DNA of 64,000 bases from a bacterium (GTDB lineage Bacteria; Zixibacteria; MSB-5A5; GN15; FEB-12): NCBI GenBank assembly GCA_016708025.1, contig JADJGQ010000001.1, positions 868,001 to 932,000 on the forward strand. Direction: 5' to 3'. Within the stretch, counting starts at the first letter, position 1. Every line of letters starts with the position of its first letter. A program made the translations under genes and the position numbers. Below, in pieces: positions 55,525-64,000 of this stretch. Below the pieces are notes generated by a model. That model was given only the letters and a program-made list of their open reading frames with translations, made no database searches and had not been told where the DNA came from.

Positions 55525-55542
55525 ATCTAAGCACAGCCTTGC

Positions 55543-55570
55543 AAAAGCCGCCTTTCGGGCGGCTTTTTTA
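55543..55570 (+). terminator. Intrinsic terminator of the ferredoxin gene
   Basis: Stem AGCCGCC/GGCGGCT flanked by A and T runs (AAAA...TTTTTT). The next 200 bases hold weak hairpins and no gene. Confidence 0.88.
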
Positions 55571-55778
55571 TTGTCAGCAAGAAATGTCGTGGGAGACAAT
55601 AGAAAGAGGGTGCGACTCTGGTAGGGTAGAGGGGGCTAGGAAACTACCCAGGGACAGCAGAGAAACACCCTCGCACTGATTAAATTAAGCTAAGCTTCTG
55701 CCAGATTGTCAAGTACTTAATCTTTCGGCAGGCGGGGCCAAAACTTTAGACAGGAGATAACGGCGCAGATTTTGATGG

Positions 55779-56495
55779 TTAATATCTGACGATTTTAACC
55801 GGAATAGTCAGCAAGAATGGATTGGCGCCCTCGGAGGGGTCTATCCGGAGTCGGAAGCTTGAGTAATATGTCCCTTTGGAGAGGTTCGGAGAGACGGCTA
55901 CTTCGATCTCAGTTTTTTCACCTTTTGAGACCACCTGTTTCTTCACACTTACAGAGTAGATCGAGTCAGCCTGGTCGATGAAGGTGATTCCAAGTTTACC
56001 GGCTCGTGGATTGGATAGAGTCAGAGTCTTTGTCTTATGCGCAGGGAGAAAAAATGCCGATGCCGGCTCAGGTTTTACGCCCAGTAGCCACTGGCCAACG
56101 TTACTGATATAATAGTATTCCAATTCCGGAAAGGATGGGTCGGTGGTTGAAATCGTAAATGCCTTGGCGGTTGGTCCAAAGACGTTTTTGGTGTCGAATT
56201 CGAGGCGGATACTGGTTGAATCACCCGGCGATACCAGCGTGTCGCCAAACGTCACTTTGGAGCACTCGCATGGGACATTCTTCGTCTTCAGGACAACCGG
56301 CTTGGAGGACTGATTCACATACGTGAAAGAGTGAAAGACGAGGAAATCAACGCCCACGGCTCCAAAGTCGACCGTGCGCCTACCATCGGTTTGCGCGGCC
56401 TCGATTCCGCAGATTCCAAACAGATAGACGAAGAGGAAGGTGACTAACCCCAAACTCTGTTTATGTAGACGCAAAACCCGTTGGCAATTGATCAT
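55779..56495 (-). CDS. DUF1573-like secreted protein
   Basis: 238 aa. N-terminal membrane or signal helix (about 15-34), then an Ig-like ASH/DUF1573 domain: TVDFGAVGVDFLVFHSFTYVN, VPCECSKVTFGDTLVSPGDS, IRLEFDTKNVFGPTAKAFTI. A second beta domain covers about 130-238. DUF1573 proteins are common in FCB envelopes; role unknown. Monocistronic. Confidence 0.82.
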   Translation of the reverse strand: MINCQRVLRLHKQSLGLVTFLFVYLFGICGIEAAQTDGRRTVDFGAVGVDFLVFHSFTYVNQSSKPVVLKTKNVPCECSKVTFGDTLVSPGDSTSIRLEFDTKNVFGPTAKAFTISTTDPSFPELEYYYISNVGQWLLGVKPEPASAFFLPAHKTKTLTLSNPRAGKLGITFIDQADSIYSVSVKKQVVSKGEKTEIEVAVSPNLSKGTYYSSFRLRIDPSEGANPFLLTIPVKIVRY

Positions 56496-56782
56496 GTAGT
56501 ATCATCCAGTTTGTTGCTTTGAGAAAGCCACCCGTTGTGTGCTTTCTGTCTCAGCAAGTATACCCACAAAGTGCCGGTTCGGACCAACTGATCCATCAGA
56601 TTTTTGGGAGGCGCGTCCGCAACCGATGTGTGGCCTCATGAGGTTCCCAAAGTAACCAAGAACGAGATTTGGCGCAAGAGCTTACGTAATTGTCGATTCC
56701 CCATTTTTACATTGACAGCCGGTGCCTGTGTCTACTAAGATTGCCTGCGACAAGTCACCCTAACAGAAGTCAGGCAGTTCAC

Positions 56783-57395
56783 GTGATTCAAGATAGACAA
56801 CGGCTATTCGCGGTAGCACTTTTGATGGTGTTGCTGGTGTCGGTACTTGGGATCGGTTGTTCGGAGGAGCGCAAAAGAGAAGCGGCCCGGATCGCCGCCG
56901 AGTTGGATGCAAAAGAGCGAGGAGAGGTGCTCCCCCCGGAGACGACCGTTGTCGACACAACGTCCGGAGTTGGTCAGCTCTCAGGATGAAGCCTTGGGTA
57001 TGCAAACGGCCGGGGAGTCTCTTGCCGTTCCAGACACGGCGGCCCAGATAGAGGCGGCTATTCAGGAAAAGTTGGGACAACAGAGCGAATCGTCTGGTTC
57101 CCAAAGTGAGGTCGTCGCGCCTGCTGTTACCCCGCAGTCCATGCCGCCAGTTTTGCACGACGGGTTTACGGTGCAGGTGGAGAGTTCTCCGCTGCAGAGT
57201 TATATTGAACAGCAGGTGCAGGTCTTCAAGGATCGTGGCTATGATGCATATATTGGCTCGGTCACCAAGGAAGACAAAACGTATTACCGAGTGAGAGTGG
57301 GGAAGTTTGCCGACCGGGCCGAAGCGGTACGCGTCAGTACAGAGATCAATTCGATGTACAATCTGCAGAGTTGGGTAGATCAGGCGAGTTGGTGA
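56783..57395 (+). pseudogene. Lipoprotein with SPOR domain, one frameshift
   Basis: The start frame (GTG 56783) gives a signal peptide and lipobox LGIGC, then a charged helix ERKREAARIAAELDAKERGE. The continuing frame, ending at 57395, holds SSQDEALGMQTAGESL and a SPOR domain (HDGFTVQVESSPLQSYIEQQ, then YYRVRVGKFADRAEA). SPOR domains bind denuded peptidoglycan at division sites. A one-base shift between about 56950 and 56985 joins them into about 204 aa. The layout suggests a lipid-anchored division or cell-wall protein. Sequencing error is likely. Confidence 0.78.
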
Positions 57396-57418
57396 TAGGC
57401 TCGGCACCAGATTATATG

Positions 57419-57449
57419 AAAACGGCAGGCTGATAGCCTGCCGTTTTTC
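57419..57449. terminator. Bidirectional terminator
   Basis: Stem AAAACGGCAGGCT/AGCCTGCCGTTTT with a GAT loop, between the converging SPOR and S9 peptidase genes. Confidence 0.9.
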
Positions 57450-57470
57450 TGTTCTGTTTGATCGATCCGG

Positions 57471-59420
57471 CTAGTGCGCTTTTTCTTCCGGCTTCATTTC
57501 CGTGTTTTTCAGATACGTATTCAGGAACTGCATCTGCTTTTCATACTCGGGGATGATATTTGACCGCTTGCCGGCGCCATGCCCTTCATCCGCAAAGATC
57601 ATTGAGTCAACGATTCCGCCGTTTTTGGTGACGGCTTCGATGATCTGGCGGGCTTCGCCGATTGGTACGCGTGGGTCATTAGCGCCATGAATGACCAACA
57701 GCGGCGTTTTGATCAAATGCGCCTTGTGGATCGGGGAGATCTCTTTAAGGAATGCAGAGTCGGATAACGGTCCATATTCTGCCTCGCGAAGACCACGCCG
57801 ATACGCCGCGGTGTTTTGCAGGAAGGTCACGAAGTTGGAGATACCGACCGAGCCGATCGCCGCCGAGAAGAGATCGGGATAGTCAGTGATCATGCCGAAG
57901 ACGACATAGCCGCCGTACGAACCGCCGCGAATCGCCAGTTTCCCTTGCGCGCTGTAGCCTTTTGAAATGAGCCATTCAGCCGCCGCCTTATAGTCCTGCA
58001 GTGAATGTTTGCGGTTTTTGTAATTGTCCAGGTTCAAGTACTCACGCCCATATCCTTCAGATCCTCGCACATTGGGAAGCATCACTCCATAGCCGTTGAG
58101 GAGCAGGAACTGGATATTGCGCGTGAAATAGGGTTGTGATTGTCCTTCCGGCCCGCCGTGTGCCTCGATGACAAAGGGGATCGGGGTCCCTTGCTTGTAG
58201 GATTTCGGCAGATAGACAAAAGCGGGGATTTCCAGGCCATCAAAACTGGTGTAATGGATCAACTGTGGCTCGGAGAAGAGCTCGCGGTCAATTCCTGCAT
58301 AGGTGGCGAAAGTGAGTTGGGTCAGTTCGCCTGTTTTCGGGTTCCAGCGCCAGACATCGGTTGTTCTGGTGGGGCCATTAAATGAAAAGACCACGTTGCC
58401 GTTCTTGTCAAACCCGCCACCGCTGACTATGCCGTCTAATGGCGGTGTGGAGAGAATCTGGCCGGTTTCAACTTCGCGCAGTCTGATCCGGACATACCCA
58501 TCTTCGTTGACCAGCGCCATCATATATCGGTAGTCACGCGAGAAGCCGAGAGCGGTCGTTTCCCACCGCGAGTCTATCCAGCCATCCTCGAGGAATTCAG
58601 GCTTCCCCTTTCCAACTTTCACTTTGGCAACCCGACTGATCCCCTCTTCATTGTTGTTGGAGAGCCAGTAGATAGTTTGGTTGTCCGGCATCATGGTGGC
58701 TGTCTGATAGAGAACATTGCCGGTGTCAGAATTCAGTTTCTGGTACTTGCCGCTCCCCAGTTCCACGAGATAGAGATCATTGGCGACATTTGACCGCAGA
58801 TTACTGATGATCATTCGGCTGCCGTCCTGTGAGAGGTCGGCTATCCAATTGTACCCACGTATTCCGCCAGTCGTGTCACCAAAGATCTTTTGCGCTACGC
58901 CGGTGGTGACATCCATTTTGTAGATGAAGAAGTCTTTGCCATTCTCTTCGGTCGAGTTGTAATAGATCGATCGGTCATCATTGGCCCAGGCGACCGAACC
59001 GTATCGTGCAGTGGGGCTGTTGGTCAGAGCAACCAATCTTCCGGTCTCAGTATCCATGAGGAAGAGCTGCGACTGTTCCGACCCGCCAACCGAGGCTCCG
59101 ACGATTCCCATGTCGCCTCCCCAGGAGAGGGTGAAGAAGTCGATGCCATCTTCAAACATGGTCAACTGGTATGGCCAGCCGCGATCGGTCAGGCGATAGA
59201 TCTGCGAGGCACCTGATGCTGAAGAGGTGAAGTAGACTGTACTACCGTCCCAGCTTGAAGCTGAGAAGGAATTTGCCCCTATCTGCAAGAAAGTCCCGAT
59301 ATCAGGGATATAGGACCCTTTGAAAAGCAGGGATTGCTCCTTGGTTTTCGTCTGGGAAAAGAGACTGGAGACCAGGCCGAGGAGAATAACCAGGGCGCAA
59401 ATGAGATGTCGCTGCTTCAC
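57471..59420 (-). CDS. Secreted S9 family peptidase (acylaminoacyl/dipeptidyl type)
   Basis: 649 aa. Signal peptide (to about SLFSQT), beta-propeller at about 40-390, and alpha/beta hydrolase domain at about 395-640 with Ser501 (GGSYGGYV), Asp582 (GANDPRVP) and His614 (DEGHGAGK) as the triad. The oxyanion Tyr is in the HGGPEGQSQPYF loop. Such enzymes cut short peptides after Pro or acylated residues. Together with the M28 and C1 enzymes it suggests active external peptide use. Confidence 0.93.
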   Translation of the reverse strand: MKQRHLICALVILLGLVSSLFSQTKTKEQSLLFKGSYIPDIGTFLQIGANSFSASSWDGSTVYFTSSASGASQIYRLTDRGWPYQLTMFEDGIDFFTLSWGGDMGIVGASVGGSEQSQLFLMDTETGRLVALTNSPTARYGSVAWANDDRSIYYNSTEENGKDFFIYKMDVTTGVAQKIFGDTTGGIRGYNWIADLSQDGSRMIISNLRSNVANDLYLVELGSGKYQKLNSDTGNVLYQTATMMPDNQTIYWLSNNNEEGISRVAKVKVGKGKPEFLEDGWIDSRWETTALGFSRDYRYMMALVNEDGYVRIRLREVETGQILSTPPLDGIVSGGGFDKNGNVVFSFNGPTRTTDVWRWNPKTGELTQLTFATYAGIDRELFSEPQLIHYTSFDGLEIPAFVYLPKSYKQGTPIPFVIEAHGGPEGQSQPYFTRNIQFLLLNGYGVMLPNVRGSEGYGREYLNLDNYKNRKHSLQDYKAAAEWLISKGYSAQGKLAIRGGSYGGYVVFGMITDYPDLFSAAIGSVGISNFVTFLQNTAAYRRGLREAEYGPLSDSAFLKEISPIHKAHLIKTPLLVIHGANDPRVPIGEARQIIEAVTKNGGIVDSMIFADEGHGAGKRSNIIPEYEKQMQFLNTYLKNTEMKPEEKAH

Positions 59421-59507
59421 TCAAACCTCCTTGATGCGATGAGCTGGGCGTACCGAAAGGTCATCTTGTGCAAATATATAGACGGATTAGCGACGGTAGG
59501 CAACTGC

Positions 59508-59538
59508 AAAAAAAGAGGGCCGGAAATTCATCCGGCCC
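59508..59538 (-). terminator. Terminator of the 59565-61840 run
   Basis: On the minus strand GGGCCGGA/TCCGGCCC with a 6-nt loop, followed by CTC and seven T residues, just after the two-CW-like gene. Confidence 0.85.
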
Positions 59539-59564
59539 CTCAAAGTGGCTGTTTTTTCGATAGA

Positions 59565-59837
59565 TCAGACCTCGATAGAGGCCAGGCGACCTGAAATTCG
59601 CTGTTCTTCCTCGAAATTGACCCGCCGGTAGAAGTCGCAGGTGTGGCAGGACTGCCCGTAGCAGGGGGAAGTAGCGGGCTTGGAAATCATCCAGCATGCC
59701 CTCCCGCCTCCGCGTCCGCCGTTGGTTCCATCGAGTTTCATGCAGGCAGAGACAGGGCACTCGCCCTTTCCGTCTGCCATAAGCCCCCCTCTTTCGTGAC
59801 CGCAATTCTTGAACTGCCAACAGTTCAGTTTTTGCAT
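59565..59837 (-). CDS. Two-CW-like small Cys protein
   Basis: 90 aa starting MQKLNCWQFKNCGHERGG and containing CPVSACMKLDGTNGG, GRACWMISKPATSPC, and CHTCDFYR. Eight or nine Cys, with NCW and ACW repeats, match the two-CW-domain proteins, where Cys-Trp pairs probably frame a metal or cluster site. ATG 59837 is chosen over the upstream in-frame GTG. It is co-transcribed with the upstream TPR protein, 14 bases after its stop codon. Confidence 0.75.
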   Translation of the reverse strand: MQKLNCWQFKNCGHERGGLMADGKGECPVSACMKLDGTNGGRGGGRACWMISKPATSPCYGQSCHTCDFYRRVNFEEEQRISGRLASIEV

Positions 59838-59851
59838 CGCACCGGTCCTTC

Positions 59852-61840
59852 TCACTGCTCGTTCTGCACGACTCTCAGGACGGCAGTATAAGCTCTATCC
59901 TGTTCCATACGCTGGAGCTGATCCTGGGTGGCCATCTCCTTGAACTTGTCGTAGCTCTTTTTAACGTTCTTAAGGTCATCATCGCCAAAGTAGCAGAGCA
60001 TCAGATACTGATAGATGAGCGGATTGCCAGGGTCTTCAGACCGGGCATCCTTAAAGTGCTTGATCGCCTGCTTGTAGTTACCCAGTGCGAAACGGGCTTC
60101 GCCAAGGCCGAAATTAGCCTGAGCTGACCGTTTATCGACTTTGAGGATCGCTTCATAGTCGGCAATTGCGGCGATCTCTTCCTGCTTGGCCATATGCAGG
60201 CTGGCCCGTCCGAGCAGGGCGGGAACGGAGTTCGGCATCATTTTCACCGCGTTATTGAATGAGGTCATCGCCTGGCCGTAATCGCCATTAACGCGCAGGA
60301 TCTCCGCCGCCCGGAGGTAATCATCGTGCGCATCGGTGCGTCGAGAGGAGAGCGTGTAGGCTTCGGCTCTCGTCAGATAGGCAGGGGTGTAATTAGGATG
60401 CGTTTCAAGGATCGACGAAAGTGTGGTAATTGCATTCTCGACACCGCCTGAACGCAGTGTTGATACGGCTTGATTATATTGGCCTTCCAGTGAAATCACC
60501 GCAACATTTTCAGAGGTTGGCGTCAGGCTGACATCCAGGGTGACGATCGCATCCGCGGGGACATTAACGACACCGGAAGCAGTCTGGTAGCCGTCTTTGG
60601 AGACGGCGTACGTGCGCTGACCCGCTGAAATGCGGCTGAAGGTCAGGTTGCCGGCACCTACGACGGTGCCATCGATAGTCAGTTTCGCTCCGTCGACGTT
60701 GGCCGCAAGGGTTACCTTACCGACAGAGGATTTGTTTGTTTTCGTTGTCGTGGACGGCCGTTGTGCAGTCTCGCTCTGCTGTGCGACTGTCGGACGGTTA
60801 TCGTCGTATGCCTGGTTGTAGTTCTCTGATGGAGTCGAGGCAACCTGAGGGAGGTCTTCCATGGAGGCGAGTTCTCCGGGGAAGAGGGTCATAGTGGTCA
60901 AATCGCCGGCGGTGACGGTCGCGTAGTCGACTTTAATGGTCTGCCCATTGACCAGATATTCGACGCGATGAGTGCCGGGATTAAGACCGCCAATACGGAA
61001 GAATCCTTCGCCATTGGCAGTGGTGGATTTGCCAGTCTCGGGGAGGCGAATGACCGCGCCTTCGATGAATGGCTGATGGTTTTCATCCAGCGTGACACCA
61101 ACTATCTCGCCTTGTCCGTTGTGCGTGTCGCGGACTAACATCGGAACGAGGATAGCGAGCAACACGACGAACGCCGCGGCCGCCACGATACCGTACGTCT
61201 TGGTATCGAGTCGCTTCTTGCGGAGGAGGTACGGACGATCATTGATGATGATCTCATCATTTTCGTTTAAGTCAACTTCGCCATGGATCTGAATGTAGTT
61301 TTTCATGAAATAGGCGAGACCGCGGCCCCGTTTGGAGACGGCTGGCTTGCCGAGATCAACCGGCTTACCGGTGATCGGGTCCTGCGGTTTTGGAGCAGTG
61401 CCGGTACCCATTTTCTTGAGTAGGGCCTGCTTTTCATTTTCAGACAGATATGAGCCGCTGTTGTACAGCTTCTTCTCAATAGACTGTACTTCTTTTTCAG
61501 AGAGGCGGCGGATCTGCTGTGATTCGGTTAGATCGGTTTCGGCTTGTTTTGCGACAATTGAGGATTCAACCGGGGGAGGAGTAACAGAACTGGTCGGCTG
61601 TTCTTCTTCCTGACGTTCGAGCCATTCAGCGCTCGACTGTACTCCCAGCGTATCCTTAGCGGGTCGACCAGCATAACTGGTGGCATCGTCATCTTTTTCT
61701 TTACTGTCGTTCGCCTCGGAGACGGTGAACTCCAGGGCATCGTCATCATTGGGTGTGGCTTTCAGAGACACGCCGCAATGTTCACAGAATTCCGTGCTTT
61801 CAAACAGGATTTCCGTCTTGCAGTTTGGGCATCGCTTCAA
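59852..61840 (-). CDS. Zinc-ribbon/PEGA/TPR membrane protein
   Basis: 662 aa. N-terminal zinc ribbon (CPNCK and FCEHCG, about 4-23), acidic linker, basic segment and one membrane helix at about 220-237. A carboxypeptidase-regulatory-like beta domain follows (GVTLDENHQPFIEGAVIRLP), then a PEGA-like domain (ANVDGAKLTIDGTVVGAGN) and four or five TPR units to the end (AITTLSSILETHPNYTPAYL, AIADYEAILKVDKRSA). A large extracytoplasmic scaffold is likely. It has the same ribbon-helix-TPR plan as 32998. Confidence 0.85.
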   Translation of the reverse strand: MKRCPNCKTEILFESTEFCEHCGVSLKATPNDDDALEFTVSEANDSKEKDDDATSYAGRPAKDTLGVQSSAEWLERQEEEQPTSSVTPPPVESSIVAKQAETDLTESQQIRRLSEKEVQSIEKKLYNSGSYLSENEKQALLKKMGTGTAPKPQDPITGKPVDLGKPAVSKRGRGLAYFMKNYIQIHGEVDLNENDEIIINDRPYLLRKKRLDTKTYGIVAAAAFVVLLAILVPMLVRDTHNGQGEIVGVTLDENHQPFIEGAVIRLPETGKSTTANGEGFFRIGGLNPGTHRVEYLVNGQTIKVDYATVTAGDLTTMTLFPGELASMEDLPQVASTPSENYNQAYDDNRPTVAQQSETAQRPSTTTKTNKSSVGKVTLAANVDGAKLTIDGTVVGAGNLTFSRISAGQRTYAVSKDGYQTASGVVNVPADAIVTLDVSLTPTSENVAVISLEGQYNQAVSTLRSGGVENAITTLSSILETHPNYTPAYLTRAEAYTLSSRRTDAHDDYLRAAEILRVNGDYGQAMTSFNNAVKMMPNSVPALLGRASLHMAKQEEIAAIADYEAILKVDKRSAQANFGLGEARFALGNYKQAIKHFKDARSEDPGNPLIYQYLMLCYFGDDDLKNVKKSYDKFKEMATQDQLQRMEQDRAYTAVLRVVQNEQ

Positions 61841-61964
61841 AGGAAAGTCCCCGTGTTAGCTGGTTATCGCTTTTCTGTAATTATCGACTGCCGAGGAGAT
61901 TTCTTTAAATACCCTTTGATGTCCAACCGTCTATGCTGCAAGCGCAAACCGCCAAATAATACCC

Positions 61965-61993
61965 TTGACACTCGCGCGACGCGGGTGTTATAC
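61965..61993 (+). promoter_or_regulatory. Promoter of the 62060 lipoprotein gene
   Basis: TTGACA (61965-61970), 17-nt spacer, TTATAC (61988-61993). GGAGGAGG precedes ATG 62060. Confidence 0.7.
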
Positions 61994-62059
61994 TGGCGGT
62001 TCAATTTGACGCATGTTAGTTCAACACATCCGGTTCGCCCCCGGAGGAGGAAGAGATAA

Positions 62060-63460
62060 ATGCTAAGGCGAATTAAGTTCTTGCCTGTATTGCTCTTAGC
62101 TGCTTTTGTCGTCGTTATGGCGGCGGGCTGCTCTCAGGATGAGGATGTCGTCAGTCCGGTTTCCACGACCGAACTTACCCTGTCGGCTCTTCGTTTACCG
62201 ATTCCGCCGCCTGGCATGATATATGAACTGTGGGCTGCCAGCTCCGATGATACCATTTCACTCGGAAAGTTCTCGTATGATCCGACGTTGCAGACCTTTC
62301 TGGATGCCAACGGCGATCCGCGCGAGAATGTCTTTCAGCTTGGCGGCGATGTATTCGATTACAATTCGCTGTTTGTATCAGTCGAAGTCGACCCCGACGA
62401 TGACCTGGATGCACACGGTCCGATCATGTTGATCGACGCTGTCAGCGATCCGGCGAATTCCCCGTTCCAATTGGTCTTTCCGCTTTCAGATTCGCTCTGG
62501 GAAGGGTATGCGAGACTGAATATGGAAGGGGTCTCCGACCGCGATCGTAACCAGAATGACGGGAATGGTCTCTGGTTCAGTCGCTACTCGACGATTTTGT
62601 TCCAAGTCCCTGATACGTTTGCCGTCACGATTGATACGGTCGACAGTGTTGACTCAGTCGGTACGCAGCCGATCAACTTCATTATCGGGATCGAGGACAT
62701 TGAAACGACAATCGTCTTTGTCGAGCAGGATACTGCCCTTTGGAGAAAAGGGATGGTCTGGTTGGGTGCGCAGCCGCTGCGCCATTATGGGCTTAGTTAC
62801 ACGTTCGTAACACAGTGGGATTCGACGCCGCCGTTCTCTGCTCGGGCGCTGAAGCCGACCTTTACGACCGGTGCCCGTTCGGACCGCGTTGATTACTTCA
62901 CGCAGGATTACGATGCTCTTCCCGACTATACCGAATGGGGTTGGAAATACAAGGGTTGGATGGTGCTTCCGCACTACAACTCAGTGGCGATGACGACTAA
63001 GTGGCGGATGACGCCGCCGGCGTGGCGCTATAAATCAGACAACTTCAATTGGCTACCCGGTGATACCGGCGTGCTGTTCACAACGGGAACGTTTGCCAGA
63101 ATCGACACGACCGACGACAGCAATCCGTACAAACTGGATGGACCAATTCCGCCATACCCGGGTGAGGATTTCCTGAATTCGACAGCTCTCCAGGCTGCCT
63201 TCGGGATCAATAGCATTGAGATCATGCCGTTTGGATTTGGGAATGAAGGAACGATATTCATCTCCCTTGAGCCTGAGAACAGGCTCACCGACACTACCAA
63301 TTTCCCGTTGATCCTGATGACGAAAACGTTGCCTTTCAGCCGCGATTCGATCGTTGCCGGAACGGTGCAACTGGGGATGCAGAACCGGAGCAGTACACTG
63401 GATAACGATCCGTTGGCGCCCGGATTCCCGCAGATTGACGTAGCGATCAAGCGATTCTAG
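62060..63460 (+). CDS. Large lipoprotein, unknown function
   Basis: 466 aa. Signal peptide and lipobox VMAAGC (Cys at about 24), then an acidic, beta-rich chain with many Asp/Pro/Trp. Segments such as GMIYELWAASSDDTISLGKF resemble the anti-sigma-K-like 'YELW' beta module seen in surface proteins, and there is an Asp/Asn-rich turn (DRDRNQNDGNG) that could bind calcium. No firm family. It is an outer-membrane or periplasmic lipid-anchored protein with its own promoter and terminator. Confidence 0.72.
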   Translation: MLRRIKFLPVLLLAAFVVVMAAGCSQDEDVVSPVSTTELTLSALRLPIPPPGMIYELWAASSDDTISLGKFSYDPTLQTFLDANGDPRENVFQLGGDVFDYNSLFVSVEVDPDDDLDAHGPIMLIDAVSDPANSPFQLVFPLSDSLWEGYARLNMEGVSDRDRNQNDGNGLWFSRYSTILFQVPDTFAVTIDTVDSVDSVGTQPINFIIGIEDIETTIVFVEQDTALWRKGMVWLGAQPLRHYGLSYTFVTQWDSTPPFSARALKPTFTTGARSDRVDYFTQDYDALPDYTEWGWKYKGWMVLPHYNSVAMTTKWRMTPPAWRYKSDNFNWLPGDTGVLFTTGTFARIDTTDDSNPYKLDGPIPPYPGEDFLNSTALQAAFGINSIEIMPFGFGNEGTIFISLEPENRLTDTTNFPLILMTKTLPFSRDSIVAGTVQLGMQNRSSTLDNDPLAPGFPQIDVAIKRF

Positions 63461-63490
63461 TTTAGTATCACATTCGCTAAGTAATGAAGT

Positions 63491-63519
63491 AGAGCCTGTC
63501 CTCAGACAGGCTCTTTTTA
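63491..63519 (+). terminator. Intrinsic terminator of the 62060 gene
   Basis: Perfect 10-bp stem AGAGCCTGTC/GACAGGCTCT with a CTCA loop and a TTTTT tail. Confidence 0.92.
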
Positions 63520-63643
63520 TGTTCGGCAAATTGGTCGTTGATGGTTGGGGGGGAGGCATTTAGGCTGCAACTTTGTTGCACAATACCGGCAGTAGTTCTG
63601 ACGGCCGTGCCCCGGCACCACTCCCGGAAAGTACGATATTTCA

Positions 63644-63672
63644 TTGCATAATCCGGTACGGGGTCGTATATT
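63644..63672 (+). promoter_or_regulatory. Promoter of the structured RNA
   Basis: TTGCAT (63644-63649), 17-nt spacer, TATATT (63667-63672). Confidence 0.6.
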
Positions 63673-63679
63673 TTATCCA

Positions 63680-63844
63680 CATCGGCCAGCGGCACAGCGC
63701 TTGCTTGGTTCTAATTCGTGAGAATGCGTCTATCATTCCCTTATTCGTAAACTCGTCACTTGAAATAAGGGAGTGGTGAGCGCTGGTTCGCCAGCCACCT
63801 GACGTTAGAGTCGGGCATCCCCCCTCCACCACTCCCTCTTTTTT
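63680..63844 (+). ncRNA. Structured RNA or attenuating leader, type unknown
   Basis: From the promoter at 63644 a transcript of about 165 nt would end in a strong terminator: GGGAGTGGTG (63769-63778) pairs with CACCACTCCC (63827-63836), then TCTTTTTT. Inside are GCTGG-TTCG-CCAGC (63782-63795) and CTGAC/GTCGG. An alternative 9-bp hairpin TCCCTTATT/AATAAGGGA (63737-63745 and 63764-63772) uses the same GGGA, so the two are mutually exclusive, as in attenuators. No credible protein lies in 63520-64000. It lacks the motifs of tmRNA, SRP RNA and the riboswitch classes I know. Confidence 0.45.
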
Positions 63845-64000
63845 CTTACAGCCAAGCAGATACTCCGAGTTCCGTCACTGTTCCCCGCTCTTCCAAGGAG
63901 CAGGGTAAACCTTTGCCTCAATCTGTCGATATCTCCCCAAGTATGTGGTTTTTCCCAAGACCTAATCTTCGGTCGGCTAAGAGCGATGATATCGTGATGC

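Noticed and set aside
63680..63844. tmRNA, SRP RNA or cobalamin/SAM riboswitch
   Set aside because: Lacks the tRNA-like ends and tag frame of tmRNA, the GGAA-type SRP loop and the conserved boxes of those riboswitches.

Overview
The window looks like a chromosomal segment of an uncultured Gram-negative bacterium of the FCB supergroup. I would place it in or near candidate phylum Zixibacteria, by inference. The reasons are: secreted proteins ending in paired dockerin-like repeats (ID-L-S/T-D-L-S-x-L-I); a protein ending in the YPNPFNPST...GVYFYRL surface-sorting domain; the FCB-type GlmU-like nucleotidyltransferase; an Mla/MCE lipid transport operon and a TonB-like protein, which imply an outer membrane; and many lipobox proteins. 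Sigma-70 promoters of the TTGACA-17-TATATT type and GC-rich hairpin terminators are easy to see. The content is mostly core chromosome. There is no CRISPR array, prophage or insertion sequence.

Layout. 0.2-5.6 kb: Wzz-like chain-length protein, tRNA-Tyr, a K+-independent-type proton-pumping pyrophosphatase, two large palindromes and a MATE exporter. 5.6-9.5 kb: a dense patch of small genes: two Lys-rich micropeptides with matching promoters and leaders, a lipoprotein/double-TonB-domain pair, two Cys-rich secreted proteins and LexA. 9.7-10.5 kb: tRNA-Thr and a broken HEPN-domain gene. 10.7-15.7 kb: a minus-strand run with an MrfA/YprA-type helicase, an archaemetzincin-like protein without catalytic residues, a small Cys protein, deoC and deoB. 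15.8-24.8 kb: lipoprotein, ECF sigma/anti-sigma pair, MFS pump, tRNA-Ala, OsmC, cysE-cysK, a secreted sugar dehydrogenase and a DnaQ-WYL fusion. 24.8-36.3 kb: histidine ammonia-lyase, LTA-synthase-like enzyme, a second sigma/anti-sigma pair, DUF1028 protein, M28 peptidase, ComF, XerD and a degenerate GGDEF protein. 36.4-42.7 kb: dockerin-bearing C1 peptidase, OPT transporter and a cohesin-like surface protein. 43.1-47.6 kb: MlaE-MlaF-MlaD operon and small stress or repair-type genes. 47.7-54.8 kb: DJ-1, GlmU-like, galT-glgA and a GT-C membrane protein. 54.9-64 kb: tRNA-Gly, tRNA-Cys, ferredoxin, SPOR lipoprotein, S9 peptidase, a two-CW-like protein, a TPR protein, a lipoprotein and a structured, terminator-ended RNA at the right edge.

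How the parts connect. cysE-cysK make cysteine. deoB-deoC salvage deoxyribose phosphates. galT and glgA, with the GlmU-like enzyme, handle sugar nucleotides and glycogen. MlaEFD moves lipid between membranes. The cohesin-like and dockerin-like proteins could form a surface assembly (inference).

Six otherwise well-preserved genes (HEPN, deoB, hutH, LTA synthase-like, mlaF-like, SPOR) carry seven single-base frameshifts in all. Indel errors in the assembly are a more likely explanation than mass gene decay. The most original observations are the matched leaders of the short genes (shared AAAGCAACA motif), the interspersed palindrome families, the DnaQ-WYL fusion, the archaemetzincin remnant, the palindrome-covered promoter at 41.6 kb and the switch-like RNA at 63.7 kb.
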